The notes under the pieces were generated by a model, which was not told the DNA's origin, did no database searches, and worked only from the letters and a program-made list of their open reading frames with translations. Both the position numbers and the translations under genes were made by a program. A stretch of DNA of 62,048 nt from Planctomycetota bacterium (GTDB lineage: Bacteria; Planctomycetota; UBA1135; GCA-002686595). Within the stretch, counting starts at the first letter, position 1. Each line of letters starts with the position of its first letter. Shown piece by piece: positions 43,236 to 52,721 of this stretch. The DNA lies in NCBI GenBank assembly GCA_016220085.1, contig JACRIN010000001.1:1-62048 (forward strand), in the 5' to 3' direction.

Positions 43236-46226
43236 ATGCGTCGCCATGCGCTCGCCCTCGCGCTCCTCGTCGCGTTCGCGCTCGTGCTGCTCGCCGAGCC
43301 GATCGTGCGTCATGCCACGCACACGTACACGTCGGCGGACCTGACGCAAGACTTCGCGCTGACGCGCGTCGGCGACGGTGCGATCGTCGCCAATCGTGGG
43401 CTCTACGACCCGCCGACCGAAATGCAGCCTTGGCTCGCGTTCGCGCGCGACGAGCTCGCGGCCGGCCGATTGCCGCTCTGGAACCCGTACAACGCGGCCG
43501 GCGTGCCGCTGCACGCGAACTACCAGTCGGCGATCTTCTCGCCGTTCAGCGTTCCGTACTACCTGTTCAGCTTCAAGACGGCGGCGATCGTCTCCGCGCT
43601 GCTGAGGCTCGTGCTGCTCGGGCTGTTCACCTACTTGTTCGTGCGTGCGTTGGCGTTCGACTTCGCGGCCGCGCTGGTCGCGGCGACCGCGTTCATGCTC
43701 TCCGGCAAGAGCGTGTTGCTGCTCGCCTACCCGCACTCCGCCGTCGCGGTCGCGTTGCCCGCCGCGGCGTGGTGCATCGAGCGCGCGGTGCAGTCGCTCG
43801 AACGCGGCGAGCCCCGCCGGCGCACCGCGGTGTGGTTCGCGGGTTTGTGCGGCGCGTTCACGCTCGGCGTCTACGCAGGGCATCCCGAGCCGCTGGTGTT
43901 CGTCGCGTCGCTCGCGCTCGCCTGGGCGGCGTGGCGAGCGCTCGCGCTCGCGCGTCGGCTCGGGTGGAGGGCGGGCGCCCGCGGGCTCGGCGGCGTCGTC
44001 GCCGCGGGCGGCGTCGCGCTGCTGCTCGGCGCGCCGCAGATCCTGCCGTTCGCCGAGTACTTCGTGAACAGCGCCGCGTTCGGCACGCGCGAGCCGATCG
44101 TGCAGCCCTCGTTGCTCGACTGGTGGCCGCTGCTCGTCTATCCGAGCGCCGTCGGAGCGCCGCTCGCGCGCATGTCGCTGCGGAGCGACTTGCCCGCGCC
44201 GAACTACGAGCAGGTCAACACGTCGTACCCCGGCGGCGCGGTGCTCGTGCTCGCGTTGATCGGACTCGTGTGCCTGCGCCAGGATCGGCGTGTGCGGCCG
44301 TTCGCGCTCGGCGTCCTCGTCTGGCTGGTCCTGACGTGCGACGTCGGCGGGCTCGGGCGAGCGTGGGACGCGCTGCCGTGGATCGGTCAGACCGTGCTGC
44401 TCTCGCGCAGCCAGTCGGTGTGGCTCTTCGGCCTCGCCGTGCTCGCGGGGCTCGGGGTCGATCGCTTGCTCACGGCGCGGCCGGGCCCGCGGTCCCGTCG
44501 CGCGGCGTTCGCGGTGCTCGCGGTCGGCGGCGGCGTCCTCGCGGCGTGCACGTGGAAGGCCGGTGCGATGCTCGACGCGCACCTCGACGTCGTCGAGGCC
44601 GCGGCGCGGAGCTCGGTGCGCGCGCGCATCGAGCGCGAGAACGTGCAGCTCGGGCTCGCGACCGCCGTCGCGATCGCATGCGCGGCGGCGTCGATCGTCG
44701 TCGGCGGCAGGCGCGCGAAGCTCGCGCTCGCCGCCGGCCTGCTCGGCGCGATCGTCTTCCAGAACGCGTGGGTCGCGCACGACTACAACCCGACGGTCGA
44801 GGATCGCTTCGTCCAGCCGCGCACGAGCGCGATCGAGACGCTGCAGCGCGTCGCTGGCGAGGACGCGGTGCTCGCGCTGACCGACAACGCGCTGCCGGCG
44901 CAGACCAATCTGTTCCATCGACTCGCGATCCCGGTGTGCGACGACGCGCTCGGCATTCGGCGTTACGAGGAGCTCTACCGCACGGTGTTCGCGCCGTTCG
45001 GCGCGTGGCGCACGCCGAGCACGGTCGAACCCGAGCATCTCGCGCTGTTCGGGATCGAGTACGTGCTCGTCGCCGGCGATTGGGTGCCCGTCGGCACCCG
45101 TTTCGGCGCGCGGCGCGGACCGAACGAGCCGGTGAAGCGACCGCTCGCGCTGCGCGCGGGCGTGCGCGTCGAGCAACGCTTCGTCTGTGATCGCGCGGGT
45201 CTCGACACCGTCGGCGTGTTCGCCGCGACGGCGCGCGACGCCGCGAGCGAGGGCTACGACCTGCGCTTGAGGCTCTACGACGAAACGGATGGGCTCTTCG
45301 CGGAACGAACGTGGACGCCCGACGAGCTGCGTGCGCGGCCGGTGAGCGCGCGCGACGTCGCGCTCGCGTGGCGGGCGTTCGAAGGACCGCAGGACTTCGT
45401 CGGCATGTTCGCGACGCTGGTGTTCGAGGCGCGAGCCGACTCGCGCGGGCGGACGTTCACCTTGGTCGCCGAAGCGACGCACGTCGACGGCGACGACGCG
45501 GCGTTCGTGTGGCTCACCGACGGCGACCGCGCGCCGGAGCTCGAGCTCTCGGTCGGCGACGAGAAGCGCGACGACGTGCTCGACTTCGACTACCGCGCGC
45601 GCGGCGAGGCGTTCGCGACCGCGGCGGAGCTCGGCGGTGCGACGCTGCAACGTTTCCGCCACGGCCTGGGCGCGTTCTTCGTCGTCTCGAACGCGCGCGA
45701 GTGCTTGCGGCCGACCGAGGCGCTGATGGCGACAACGGAGAGGAGCTTCCACCCCTACCGCACGGTGATGCTCGAACCCGGCGACGAGAGCACCCGCGCC
45801 GAGTTCGCCGCGCGCGCCGCGCGCGCCGCCACGGGCGCGCCTGGCGCGTCCGCTGCGACCCGCGCGACCGCCGCAACCGGTGCTCGTTCGCGCGAAGCGA
45901 CCGACCGAGCCGACGAGCCGACCCGCGTCGAGCTCGTCTCGCGCACGCCGACCGAGCTCCGCCTGCGCGCCGAGCGCGAGCGAGCGGGCTACCTGGTCGC
46001 GTGCCGGAGCTGGTTCCCCGGCTGGCGCGCGTACGTCAACGGCGTCGAACAGCCGGTTTTGATCGCGAACTACGCGTTCCAGGCGGTGCGGCTCGAAGCG
46101 GGCTCGAACGAAGTCGTCCTGCGGTACGAGCCGAGGTCGCTGCGCGTCGGCGCGTGGCTCGCGGTGCTCGGGCTCGTGCTCGGCGCGCTCGGCTGGGTTG
46201 CCGCGACGCGCACGCGCCCTCAGTAG
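43236..46226 (+). CDS. YfhO-family large membrane protein
   Basis: A 996-residue protein with about 12 hydrophobic helices in residues 1-510 and one near the C-terminus, and an extracytoplasmic domain of about 450 residues in between. The N-terminal pattern (LTQDFALTRVGDGAIVANRGLYDPPTEMQPWL, LPLWNPYNAAGVPLHANYQSAIFSPF) is typical of YfhO/GT-C-type proteins involved in glycosylation of envelope polymers. The C-terminal ACRSWFPGWRAYVNGVEQPV segment is also characteristic. An alanine/threonine-rich low-complexity stretch at about 858-892 interrupts the soluble part. The last 7 bases overlap the 3' end of the convergent amidotransferase gene. Confidence 0.85.
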   Translation: MRRHALALALLVAFALVLLAEPIVRHATHTYTSADLTQDFALTRVGDGAIVANRGLYDPPTEMQPWLAFARDELAAGRLPLWNPYNAAGVPLHANYQSAIFSPFSVPYYLFSFKTAAIVSALLRLVLLGLFTYLFVRALAFDFAAALVAATAFMLSGKSVLLLAYPHSAVAVALPAAAWCIERAVQSLERGEPRRRTAVWFAGLCGAFTLGVYAGHPEPLVFVASLALAWAAWRALALARRLGWRAGARGLGGVVAAGGVALLLGAPQILPFAEYFVNSAAFGTREPIVQPSLLDWWPLLVYPSAVGAPLARMSLRSDLPAPNYEQVNTSYPGGAVLVLALIGLVCLRQDRRVRPFALGVLVWLVLTCDVGGLGRAWDALPWIGQTVLLSRSQSVWLFGLAVLAGLGVDRLLTARPGPRSRRAAFAVLAVGGGVLAACTWKAGAMLDAHLDVVEAAARSSVRARIERENVQLGLATAVAIACAAASIVVGGRRAKLALAAGLLGAIVFQNAWVAHDYNPTVEDRFVQPRTSAIETLQRVAGEDAVLALTDNALPAQTNLFHRLAIPVCDDALGIRRYEELYRTVFAPFGAWRTPSTVEPEHLALFGIEYVLVAGDWVPVGTRFGARRGPNEPVKRPLALRAGVRVEQRFVCDRAGLDTVGVFAATARDAASEGYDLRLRLYDETDGLFAERTWTPDELRARPVSARDVALAWRAFEGPQDFVGMFATLVFEARADSRGRTFTLVAEATHVDGDDAAFVWLTDGDRAPELELSVGDEKRDDVLDFDYRARGEAFATAAELGGATLQRFRHGLGAFFVVSNARECLRPTEALMATTERSFHPYRTVMLEPGDESTRAEFAARAARAATGAPGASAATRATAATGARSREATDRADEPTRVELVSRTPTELRLRAERERAGYLVACRSWFPGWRAYVNGVEQPVLIANYAFQAVRLEAGSNEVVLRYEPRSLRVGAWLAVLGLVLGALGWVAATRTRPQ

Positions 46227-48193
46227 AGCTTCGGCGCGGCGTTGATCACCGCGAGCGCTTCCTCGCAATTGAAGCCGGCGATCTGCGCGTACTCGCGGAT
46301 CGAGGGCATGCGCGGCGCGCGGTACTCCTCGGACTTCGCGAGCGCCTGATCGCGCGTGAGGTGACCTTCGCGAATCATGTTCGAGAGCATCACCTCGTCC
46401 TCGGTGAAGCCCGCGATCGTGTCGTAGATGTAGTTGTAGAACGCCGCGGTGCCGTCGCCGATGCGCCACGTCGACGTGGTGTCGGTCGCAACCTCCCAGT
46501 CGTACTCGCGGCGGATCGTGCCGACGATCTCCTCTTCACGCCAATCGAGGTAGTGGAAGAGATAGAGGAAGTCGTCCTTCACCACGAACGTCTGGTAGTA
46601 GGCGTTGAACGTGTCGAAGAGCGACTCGTTCAAGTACCGCGGGTTCTTCAGGTAGTTCCAGGCGTAGTAGCAGAGCAAGTGCAGCTCGTTCTTGAGCGGC
46701 AAGCCCGTCAACGTCATCCCGTGGTCGCCCTCGCGGATCCCGCACAAGCCGGTCTTGTACGGCGTGTCCTCGATCATGTTGCCGGTCGAGAAGATCACGA
46801 GCTTGATGCCGGTCTCCTTTCGGAGCTGGCGCGCGTGCGAGTAGAACTCCTTGTCGCCCGCGGTGAAGAGCGTGACCATGCCGAGCTCCGGCCGCTCGAG
46901 CCACGCTTCGACGTTCTTGCGCACGTAGCGGCGCTTGGTCGTGATGTCGGCGGAGCGCAGGATGTGCTCGACGCCGAGCTTGCCGCAAATGCGCGCTTGG
47001 TTGCGCCGCGCGAGGTCGGTGACGAAGCCCCAGTCGTACGTGAACGCGACCGGGTTCATCCCGAGCTGCGTCTTGACGTAGTGCAGCCCGTAGCTCGAGT
47101 CGCGGCCGCCCGAGAACGCGACGATCACGTCGGGACTGCCGTCCTTCGAGCGGTACGGCTCGACGAGTTCGGCGAGTTTCTGCGGGCCCTTCACCGCGAT
47201 GCGGCGCCAGTTGCGACAGTAGCGGCAGACGCCCTTCTCGTCGAAGTCCATGAAGGGATACGTCTCGGGCAGGATGCACTGCTTGCAGCGCCGCAGGTTC
47301 CGAGCGCGGCGCGTGTGGTCGACGATCTGCAGGTGCTTCGGCGCCGGCGCGCCGGCGGCGCCGAGCTTCTGTTCGCCGTCCTTCGGGCCGATCGCGCGGA
47401 ACTCGCTCTGTGCGAGGTCCTTCAGCCCGACGAGCACGCCGGTGCCGGCGCGGACCTGCGCGATGCGGACCTTGCCGAAGTGGCGCTCGAAATCGGAGCT
47501 CGTCGCGAGCTTCTGGAGGATGAAACGCTCGCTCGCGAACGCGAGGAACGTGTTCGCGTCGTTGGTCAGTCGGAACAGCGAGCCCGTGTTCGTCGCGAGC
47601 AGCAACGACTCGAGGTCGTCCATGAACATCGCGATCGACGCCGCGCCGCGGATCTCCTCGAACGCGAGCCGGGTCGCTTCCGCGGCGTCGTGGGTCGCAT
47701 CGAAGTGGAGACGCAGGAGGTTGACGAGCACCTCGGTGTCGACCTCGGACTTGCGCTGCAGCTCCGGATGGCGCCGCCACAGCTCTGCGTCGTTGACGAT
47801 GATGCCGTTGTGGATCCCGACGACGCCGTTCGCCCAGACGGGCTGGTTGTTGTCGGCGCTCGATTGGAAGCCGTTGGTGACCAGCCGCGAGTGGCCGATC
47901 ATCGCGAGCGCGTTCCTCGCGCCGCCCGCCGACGCACCGCACTCGGACGCGCCGTTCGACCAGTGAGCCAGCGCGCCCTCGAAGACCTCGCGGTAGCGCT
48001 CGGTCTCGATGAACACGCTCGCCGCGCGCGCTTCCTTCAGGAGCTGGATCGAGCGTCCGTCGTGGATCGCGAGCCCCGCCGCTTCCTTGCCGCGCGTCTC
48101 CGAGAACTTGTAGAGCCGCTCGACGACCGAGCGCGCGAACTCCGGCGCGATGCCCGCGTCGGGACGAAAGACGACTCCAAAGATGCCGCACAT
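46220..48193 (-). CDS. Class II glutamine amidotransferase fused to a WbpG-like N-acetyl sugar amidotransferase
   Basis: A 657-residue fusion. Residues 1-260: class II (Ntn) glutaminase with the nucleophile C2 (MCGIFG), GHSRLVTNG (100-108), HNG (128-130) and VDTEV (151-155), as in GlmS/PurF. Residues 300-657: WbpG/WbuX-type synthetase with two CxxC pairs (C303/C306, C323/C326) and a PP-loop SGGRDSS (361-367) that adenylates the acceptor. WbpG normally relies on separate HisH/HisF-like partners for ammonia; here ammonia would come from the fused domain. Likely makes an amidine- or amide-bearing sugar for surface polysaccharide. ATG at 48193 is required for C2. Confidence 0.9.
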   Translation of the reverse strand: MCGIFGVVFRPDAGIAPEFARSVVERLYKFSETRGKEAAGLAIHDGRSIQLLKEARAASVFIETERYREVFEGALAHWSNGASECGASAGGARNALAMIGHSRLVTNGFQSSADNNQPVWANGVVGIHNGIIVNDAELWRRHPELQRKSEVDTEVLVNLLRLHFDATHDAAEATRLAFEEIRGAASIAMFMDDLESLLLATNTGSLFRLTNDANTFLAFASERFILQKLATSSDFERHFGKVRIAQVRAGTGVLVGLKDLAQSEFRAIGPKDGEQKLGAAGAPAPKHLQIVDHTRRARNLRRCKQCILPETYPFMDFDEKGVCRYCRNWRRIAVKGPQKLAELVEPYRSKDGSPDVIVAFSGGRDSSYGLHYVKTQLGMNPVAFTYDWGFVTDLARRNQARICGKLGVEHILRSADITTKRRYVRKNVEAWLERPELGMVTLFTAGDKEFYSHARQLRKETGIKLVIFSTGNMIEDTPYKTGLCGIREGDHGMTLTGLPLKNELHLLCYYAWNYLKNPRYLNESLFDTFNAYYQTFVVKDDFLYLFHYLDWREEEIVGTIRREYDWEVATDTTSTWRIGDGTAAFYNYIYDTIAGFTEDEVMLSNMIREGHLTRDQALAKSEEYRAPRMPSIREYAQIAGFNCEEALAVINAAPKLY

Positions 48194-48542
48194 GGGGTGG
48201 GGTGTCGGAATTCGGCGCGTGGGACGCCCGGGCCCGCCTCGGAGGCCCGGTCCGACTCGCCGTCGGGGCGGGGAAGGGCTTTCCACGCCTGGGCCGCCGG
48301 GGGGCTTGGATGACCCCGAAACCGACGAGGAATTGTCCCCCGGGCGGAGCGACGGAGCAAGCCGCGCGGCGCCCATCGCGCGTGTCGAGCGCGATTCGGA
48401 GTTCCTCACCGACGCACCGAGCCCTTACGGCGAATGCTCGATTGACCCCGCCGACGGCTCGACGTCCGCGGGTCGGGCAGTATCCTCCGGGAAGACTCGA
48501 GCCGTGAGGGGGAGCGGCGCGGGTCGACCGAAGGAGAGCTGC
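48194..48542 (+). other. 349-bp divergent gap, no gene seen
   Basis: Contains G/C tracts and a small inverted repeat (CGGGCC 48229-48234, GGCCCG 48244-48249). TATCCT at 48481-48486 is a possible -10 for the kinase gene, with a leader of about 50 bases carrying AAGGAG. The amidotransferase start on the minus strand has no Shine-Dalgarno sequence. Confidence 0.5.
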
Positions 48543-49532
48543 ATGACCGCGTCGTCCCACGCCGCACACGCTTCCCAAGGCGTGCCGTTGGAGTTCCGCC
48601 CGAGCCAGTCGGCGATCCCGCACCCCGCGCGCTACGCGTGGATCCTCGCGGGCTCGTACGTGGTCTTCGGAACGCTCTACATCGTGGTGTCGACGTGGCT
48701 CGTCGCATCGAGCTCGATGTCGGTCGGACAGATGGAGCGGCTGGAGACCTGGAAAGGCGTCGCGTTCATCGCCGTGACCGCGGCGTTGCTGTTCGTGTTC
48801 GCGTATACGCTGTTCGCGCGGATCCGGCGGCAGGAAGAGCTGCTCGCCCGTCAGAACCATGCGCTTCAGAACTCCGAGCGCGCGATCCTCGCCGGAACCT
48901 TCGCGGGCACGATCGCCCACGACATCAACAACGCGCTGACCGCGTCGACGTTCGCCGTCGAGGAGCTCCGCGCGGCCGTCGCGCCGGGCTCGAACCAAGC
49001 GAGGCTCGCGGACTCCGTCGAGCTGTCGTTGAAGACGATCACGGAGTGGAATCGACGCTTGTTCGACCTCGGCAGCCGCCGCGCGGGCGGCTCGGTCGGA
49101 CCGGTGGACGTCGCGAGGCTGGTCGCGAACTGCATCGACCTCGTGCGCCACCACGCGCACCTGCGCGATCGCGAGATCGCGTTCGCGGCACCGAATCGCA
49201 GCGTGACGGTCACCGCGTCCGAGCAGCTCGTGCGCAGGGCCGTCCTCAATCTCCTGCTCAACGCCGCGGAGGCGTGCGGCCCGAAGGGCAAGATCCAGGT
49301 CGCCATCGAGGCGATGAGCGACGGCGCGGTGCGTGTGCGTGTCGACGACAGCGGACCGGGCGTGCCGCCGGAGATGCGCAAGCGCGTGCTCGAGCCCTTC
49401 TTCACCACCAAGCCGGACGGCACCGGGATCGGGCTCGCCTCGGTGATCGCCTGCGCCGACTTCCACCAGGGGTCGCTCGCGATCTCGGACGCACCGCTCG
49501 GCGGCGCACGGTTCGAGCTCGTGTTGCGCTGA
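48543..49532 (+). CDS. Membrane sensor histidine kinase
   Basis: A 329-residue kinase. Two helices (about 31-54 and 73-92) flank a very short loop, so there is no large periplasmic sensor. The dimerisation/phosphorylation helix has H126 in FAGTIAHDINNAL, and the ATP-binding domain has N (LLLNAAEACG), the G1 box DDSGPGVP, the F box EPFFTTK and the G2 box GTGIGLA. This is the HisKA/HATPase_c layout of NtrB-like kinases. No response regulator gene is adjacent, so it is an orphan in this window. AAGGAG lies 6 bases before the ATG. The signal it senses is unknown. Confidence 0.92.
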   Translation: MTASSHAAHASQGVPLEFRPSQSAIPHPARYAWILAGSYVVFGTLYIVVSTWLVASSSMSVGQMERLETWKGVAFIAVTAALLFVFAYTLFARIRRQEELLARQNHALQNSERAILAGTFAGTIAHDINNALTASTFAVEELRAAVAPGSNQARLADSVELSLKTITEWNRRLFDLGSRRAGGSVGPVDVARLVANCIDLVRHHAHLRDREIAFAAPNRSVTVTASEQLVRRAVLNLLLNAAEACGPKGKIQVAIEAMSDGAVRVRVDDSGPGVPPEMRKRVLEPFFTTKPDGTGIGLASVIACADFHQGSLAISDAPLGGARFELVLR

Positions 49533-49602
49533 AGGCCGGCCGGTGGCGACGCGCGCGACGGTCAGCGCCCGAGGACCGCGTTCGATCACGGTGCCGGATG
49601 GC

Positions 49603-49732
49603 CGCGCCCGCTTACCGCGCCCGCTTACCGCGCCCGCTTACCGCGCTCGGTCACCGCATCCGGTCACTGCGTCCGGTCACTGCGTCCGGTCACCGCGTCC
49701 GGTCACCGCGTCCGGTCGCTGCGTCCGGTGAC
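49603..49732 (+). repeat. 13-bp tandem array, 10 units
   Basis: Ten 13-base units run from 49603 to 49732. The first three are CGCGCCCGCTTAC and the rest are variants of YGCGTCCGGTCAC, so the array shows two unit types with a switch at unit 4. It fills most of the 275-bp gap between convergent genes. Because 13 is not a multiple of 3 it would not keep a frame. Confidence 0.95.
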
Positions 49733-49807
49733 CGCGCGCGAGGAACGCGCGACGTCCGCGCCCGATGACTGCGTCGACTGCGTCCGCTCGCGGCGCGTGC
49801 TCGAACC

Positions 49808-50833
49808 TCAGGCCACGCCGCGCGAATGCGAGCGCGCTTCCTTCTCGGCGCGCGCGGTCTCGCGCAGCGGCTCGCAGACCGGGAACTTCGGCACGCCGGT
49901 GACATCGAGCACCACCGCCTGCAGCAGCATCTGGAAGCCGAGGATGATCGGCATCGCGGCGAACATCACCATGCCCGGCGGCGCGTTGATGCCCTGCGCG
50001 GCGTAGTCGTACCAGAGGTACACGCCGAGGCCGACGCCGAAGAGGAGCATCGGTAGGCCGAGCAGCACGAAGATCGACACCGCGCTGAAGTCGTAGACGA
50101 AGTAGCGCCAGAAGACGCGCTTCACCAAGCCCGCGAAGAGCCTCGGCGGGAAGCCGAAGAGCGTGCGCGGGATCGAGAGGGACGAATGCTCGTCGCCGTA
50201 GCGCGCGTCGATCGGCACGTCCCGCACGACGGCGCGCAGGATGCCGAGCTCGATCAAGAGGCCGCTCTCGAAGAAATACCGCGACGGCAGGCGGTCGATC
50301 TGCATGCGCTCGAGCAGCTCGCGGCGGAACGCGATGTAGCCGTTCGCCGGGTCGAAGTTCGCCCAGTAGCCCGACGCGGCCTTGACCATGAACGTCAGCC
50401 CGGCGTTGCCTATGATCCGCACCTTCGGCATCGCGGCGAGCGAAGTCGGGCTGTGGTAGCGATTGCCCTTGGTCACGTCCGCGTCGCCGTCGAGCAGCGG
50501 CTCGACGAAGTGCGCGAGGTGCACCGGGTCCATCTGATCGTCGCCGTCCATCTTCACGATCACGTCGAGCTTGCGTTTCAACGCTTCGCGGAAGCCCGAG
50601 CGCATCGCGCCACCGACGCCTTGATTCTCCGCGTGTCGGATCAGGACGACGCGCGGATCGGCGAGCTTCTCGACGCGCTCCGCGGTGTCGTCCGGACTCT
50701 TGTCCTCGACGACGATGATCGTCTCGATCCAACTCGGGATCCCGCGAATCACGTTCTCGATCTGCCGGGCCACCCGGTATGCCGGCACGATCACGCCGAC
50801 CTTCGCGCCTTCGAGCGTGGGAACGTGCGTCAT
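49808..50833 (-). CDS. Glycosyltransferase family 2, dolichol-phosphate-mannose-synthase-like
   Basis: A 341-residue GT-A enzyme. VGVIVPAYR (12-20), VEDKSPDDT (42-50) and the metal/nucleotide motif KMDGDDQ (94-100) are typical of polyprenyl-phosphate sugar synthases. Two C-terminal hydrophobic segments (about 245-270 and 285-310) anchor it to the membrane. It probably makes a lipid-linked sugar donor for the adjacent GT-C transferases, encoded divergently across a 118-bp gap. The start at 50833 removes an arginine-rich upstream extension. Confidence 0.92.
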   Translation of the reverse strand: MTHVPTLEGAKVGVIVPAYRVARQIENVIRGIPSWIETIIVVEDKSPDDTAERVEKLADPRVVLIRHAENQGVGGAMRSGFREALKRKLDVIVKMDGDDQMDPVHLAHFVEPLLDGDADVTKGNRYHSPTSLAAMPKVRIIGNAGLTFMVKAASGYWANFDPANGYIAFRRELLERMQIDRLPSRYFFESGLLIELGILRAVVRDVPIDARYGDEHSSLSIPRTLFGFPPRLFAGLVKRVFWRYFVYDFSAVSIFVLLGLPMLLFGVGLGVYLWYDYAAQGINAPPGMVMFAAMPIILGFQMLLQAVVLDVTGVPKFPVCEPLRETARAEKEARSHSRGVA

Positions 50834-50898
50834 GTGCGCCGCGCGGAGCGGGCGATCGGTTGGGGAGCGGAGGTCATGGTTCGGGAAGTGCGCCGAAG

Positions 50899-50904
50899 TA
50901 TAAT
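50899..50904 (+). promoter_or_regulatory. Consensus -10 element (TATAAT)
   Basis: A perfect TATAAT lies 47 bases upstream of the GT-C gene at 50952, in a window where A/T hexamers are rare. The -35 region (ATGGTT at 50876-50881, 17 bases away) is weak. It probably drives the three-gene run of two GT-C proteins and the flippase. Confidence 0.6.
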
Positions 50905-50951
50905 TCACGCCCCTGCCGGATGCGGCAGACTCGTTCGGCGTCCCACCACGC

Positions 50952-52715
50952 ATGGCCCCCACCCCCAACGCGCCTCGACGCAGCCGTGCGTTGCTCGTCG
51001 CGCTGACCACCTTGGCGGTGCTGATCGGCCTCGGAGCGTGGCTGCGCTTCACCGGAATCGATTTCCTGCTGCCCGAGCACCCGGAGCCCGACGGCGGGAA
51101 GATCGTCTTCCAGCTCGACGCGCACGAAGGGCGCATCGCGAACCCGGAAGAGCACGATTACTGGGGCTTCTACCCCCACCTGATCTCCCAGGCCGCGCGC
51201 GCCTGGCCGGCTCCGGACGGGCCCGAACCCGGCGCGACGGCGACGCTCGAGCAGCATCGCGAGCGCGCTCGGTCGACCTACTCCCGCGTGCGGCGGACGG
51301 TCGCGGTGCTGTCGCTCTTGGTCGTGCCGGCGACGTTCCTGCTCGCGCGGCGCTTCCTTTCGAGCGTCTGGTCGGCGGTCGCCGCCGCGCTGGTCTCGAC
51401 GAGCTTCCTGCACGTCTGGTTCGCGCAACAGGCGAGGCCCCACGCGGTCGCGTGCGGTCTCGACGTGCTCGTCGTGCTCGCGGCGGTCCGGATGTACGCG
51501 CGGCCGAGCGTGTTGACGTGGTCGCTCGGTCCGCTCGCCTTCGGGCTCGCGATCGCGTGCCTGCAGAGCGGCATCGCGACCGGCATCGCGCTGGTCGCCG
51601 CGGTCGCGCTCGTGCGCGAGAAGCCGTTGAAGCTCTGGCTCGCGCTCGGCGTCTCCGGACTGGTCTCGGCGTGGCTCGCGCTCGGGCTCTATCCGCCGTC
51701 GAACGATCCCGAGCTGGTCAGCGCGCCGATCATCGGCTGGGACTCGAAGTACGGCATGCTCCTGTTGAAGGGGCACAAAGTGATCGTCGGCCTGTTCAAC
51801 GGCGACGGCTTGCCGATCGTGTTGCGCGGGCTGTGGGAGTACGAGCCGTTGCTCTTCGCGCTCGCGACCGTCGCGATCGTCTTCGCGTTGGTGCGGCGCT
51901 GGAACTACCTGCCGGTCGGCCGCGACGATCGGTACGGCGAGCTGAAGGTCGTCCTCGCGTTCACCGTCGCGTACTTCGTCGTGATCGCGCTCTACGCGCG
52001 GACGTACCAGCGCTTCCTGCTGCCGCTGGTGCCGTTCGTGGCGATCCTCGCGGCGTGGACGCTCGCGCTGGTCGCGCGAAGGCTGCGGGTCGCGAGCTCG
52101 CTCGGCGCGCTCGCGCTCGCATTGCCGGTGCTCGGCGCCGAGGGCCTCGCGACGTGGCGCCTGGGCCGGGTGCGTTCGGAACCGAGCACGCTCTCGCGCG
52201 CGGCCGACTGGCTCCGCGCGAACGTCGCGCCCGAGCGCACGCTCTTCCTCTTCCCGGCGATCGACGTCGCGCTCGCGACCACCGATGCGTCGCGCGCGAA
52301 GGACACCGCGAGCTACGACGTGCTCGGCTATCCGTGGCGCCAATGGTGCTCGGCGGTCGGCGAGGCGGGCCTTCCGGCGCCGCACTTCGCGCTCGCGCCG
52401 CTGCCGTTCGGCGCGAAGGAGATGCGCGCCCTGCGCCAGGACGCCGCGCAGTACGCGCTCGCGCTCGACGCCGACTACGCCGTGGTCGAGGTCTACGAGC
52501 ACTACTGGCGCTCGCGGCTCCTGAAGAACGCGTACGACGGCATCGTCTTGCGCGGCGAGCTCGTCGCGCGCTTCTCGCCGGACGGCGCGCGGCCGAACGA
52601 CGGCCTGCCGCTCTCGTACCAGGACGACGCGATGCCGCGAAACGTGCATTGGCTCGGTCGGGTCCTGCGCGCGGAGTCGACGGGCCCCGTGGTCGAGATC
52701 TATCGTCTGCGCTGA
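50952..52715 (+). CDS. GT-C family membrane glycosyltransferase (first of two)
   Basis: A 587-residue protein with about 10 hydrophobic helices. The first extracytoplasmic loop carries the acidic PDGGKIVFQLDAHEG...DYWGFYPHL segment, and the loop after has YSRVRRTVAVLSLL, as in ArnT/PMT-like polyprenyl-phosphate-sugar-dependent transferases. The C-terminal soluble part (about 430-587) ends GPVVEIYRLR. It is 6 bases from a related gene, so a duplicated pair that probably uses the lipid-linked sugar made by the GT2 enzyme. Donor and acceptor are unknown. Confidence 0.85.
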   Translation: MAPTPNAPRRSRALLVALTTLAVLIGLGAWLRFTGIDFLLPEHPEPDGGKIVFQLDAHEGRIANPEEHDYWGFYPHLISQAARAWPAPDGPEPGATATLEQHRERARSTYSRVRRTVAVLSLLVVPATFLLARRFLSSVWSAVAAALVSTSFLHVWFAQQARPHAVACGLDVLVVLAAVRMYARPSVLTWSLGPLAFGLAIACLQSGIATGIALVAAVALVREKPLKLWLALGVSGLVSAWLALGLYPPSNDPELVSAPIIGWDSKYGMLLLKGHKVIVGLFNGDGLPIVLRGLWEYEPLLFALATVAIVFALVRRWNYLPVGRDDRYGELKVVLAFTVAYFVVIALYARTYQRFLLPLVPFVAILAAWTLALVARRLRVASSLGALALALPVLGAEGLATWRLGRVRSEPSTLSRAADWLRANVAPERTLFLFPAIDVALATTDASRAKDTASYDVLGYPWRQWCSAVGEAGLPAPHFALAPLPFGAKEMRALRQDAAQYALALDADYAVVEVYEHYWRSRLLKNAYDGIVLRGELVARFSPDGARPNDGLPLSYQDDAMPRNVHWLGRVLRAESTGPVVEIYRLR

Positions 52716-52721
52716 TCCACG

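Noticed and set aside
49603..49732. CRISPR or origin iterons
   Set aside because: 13-bp head-to-tail units without spacers; no replication initiator gene or AT-rich region nearby.
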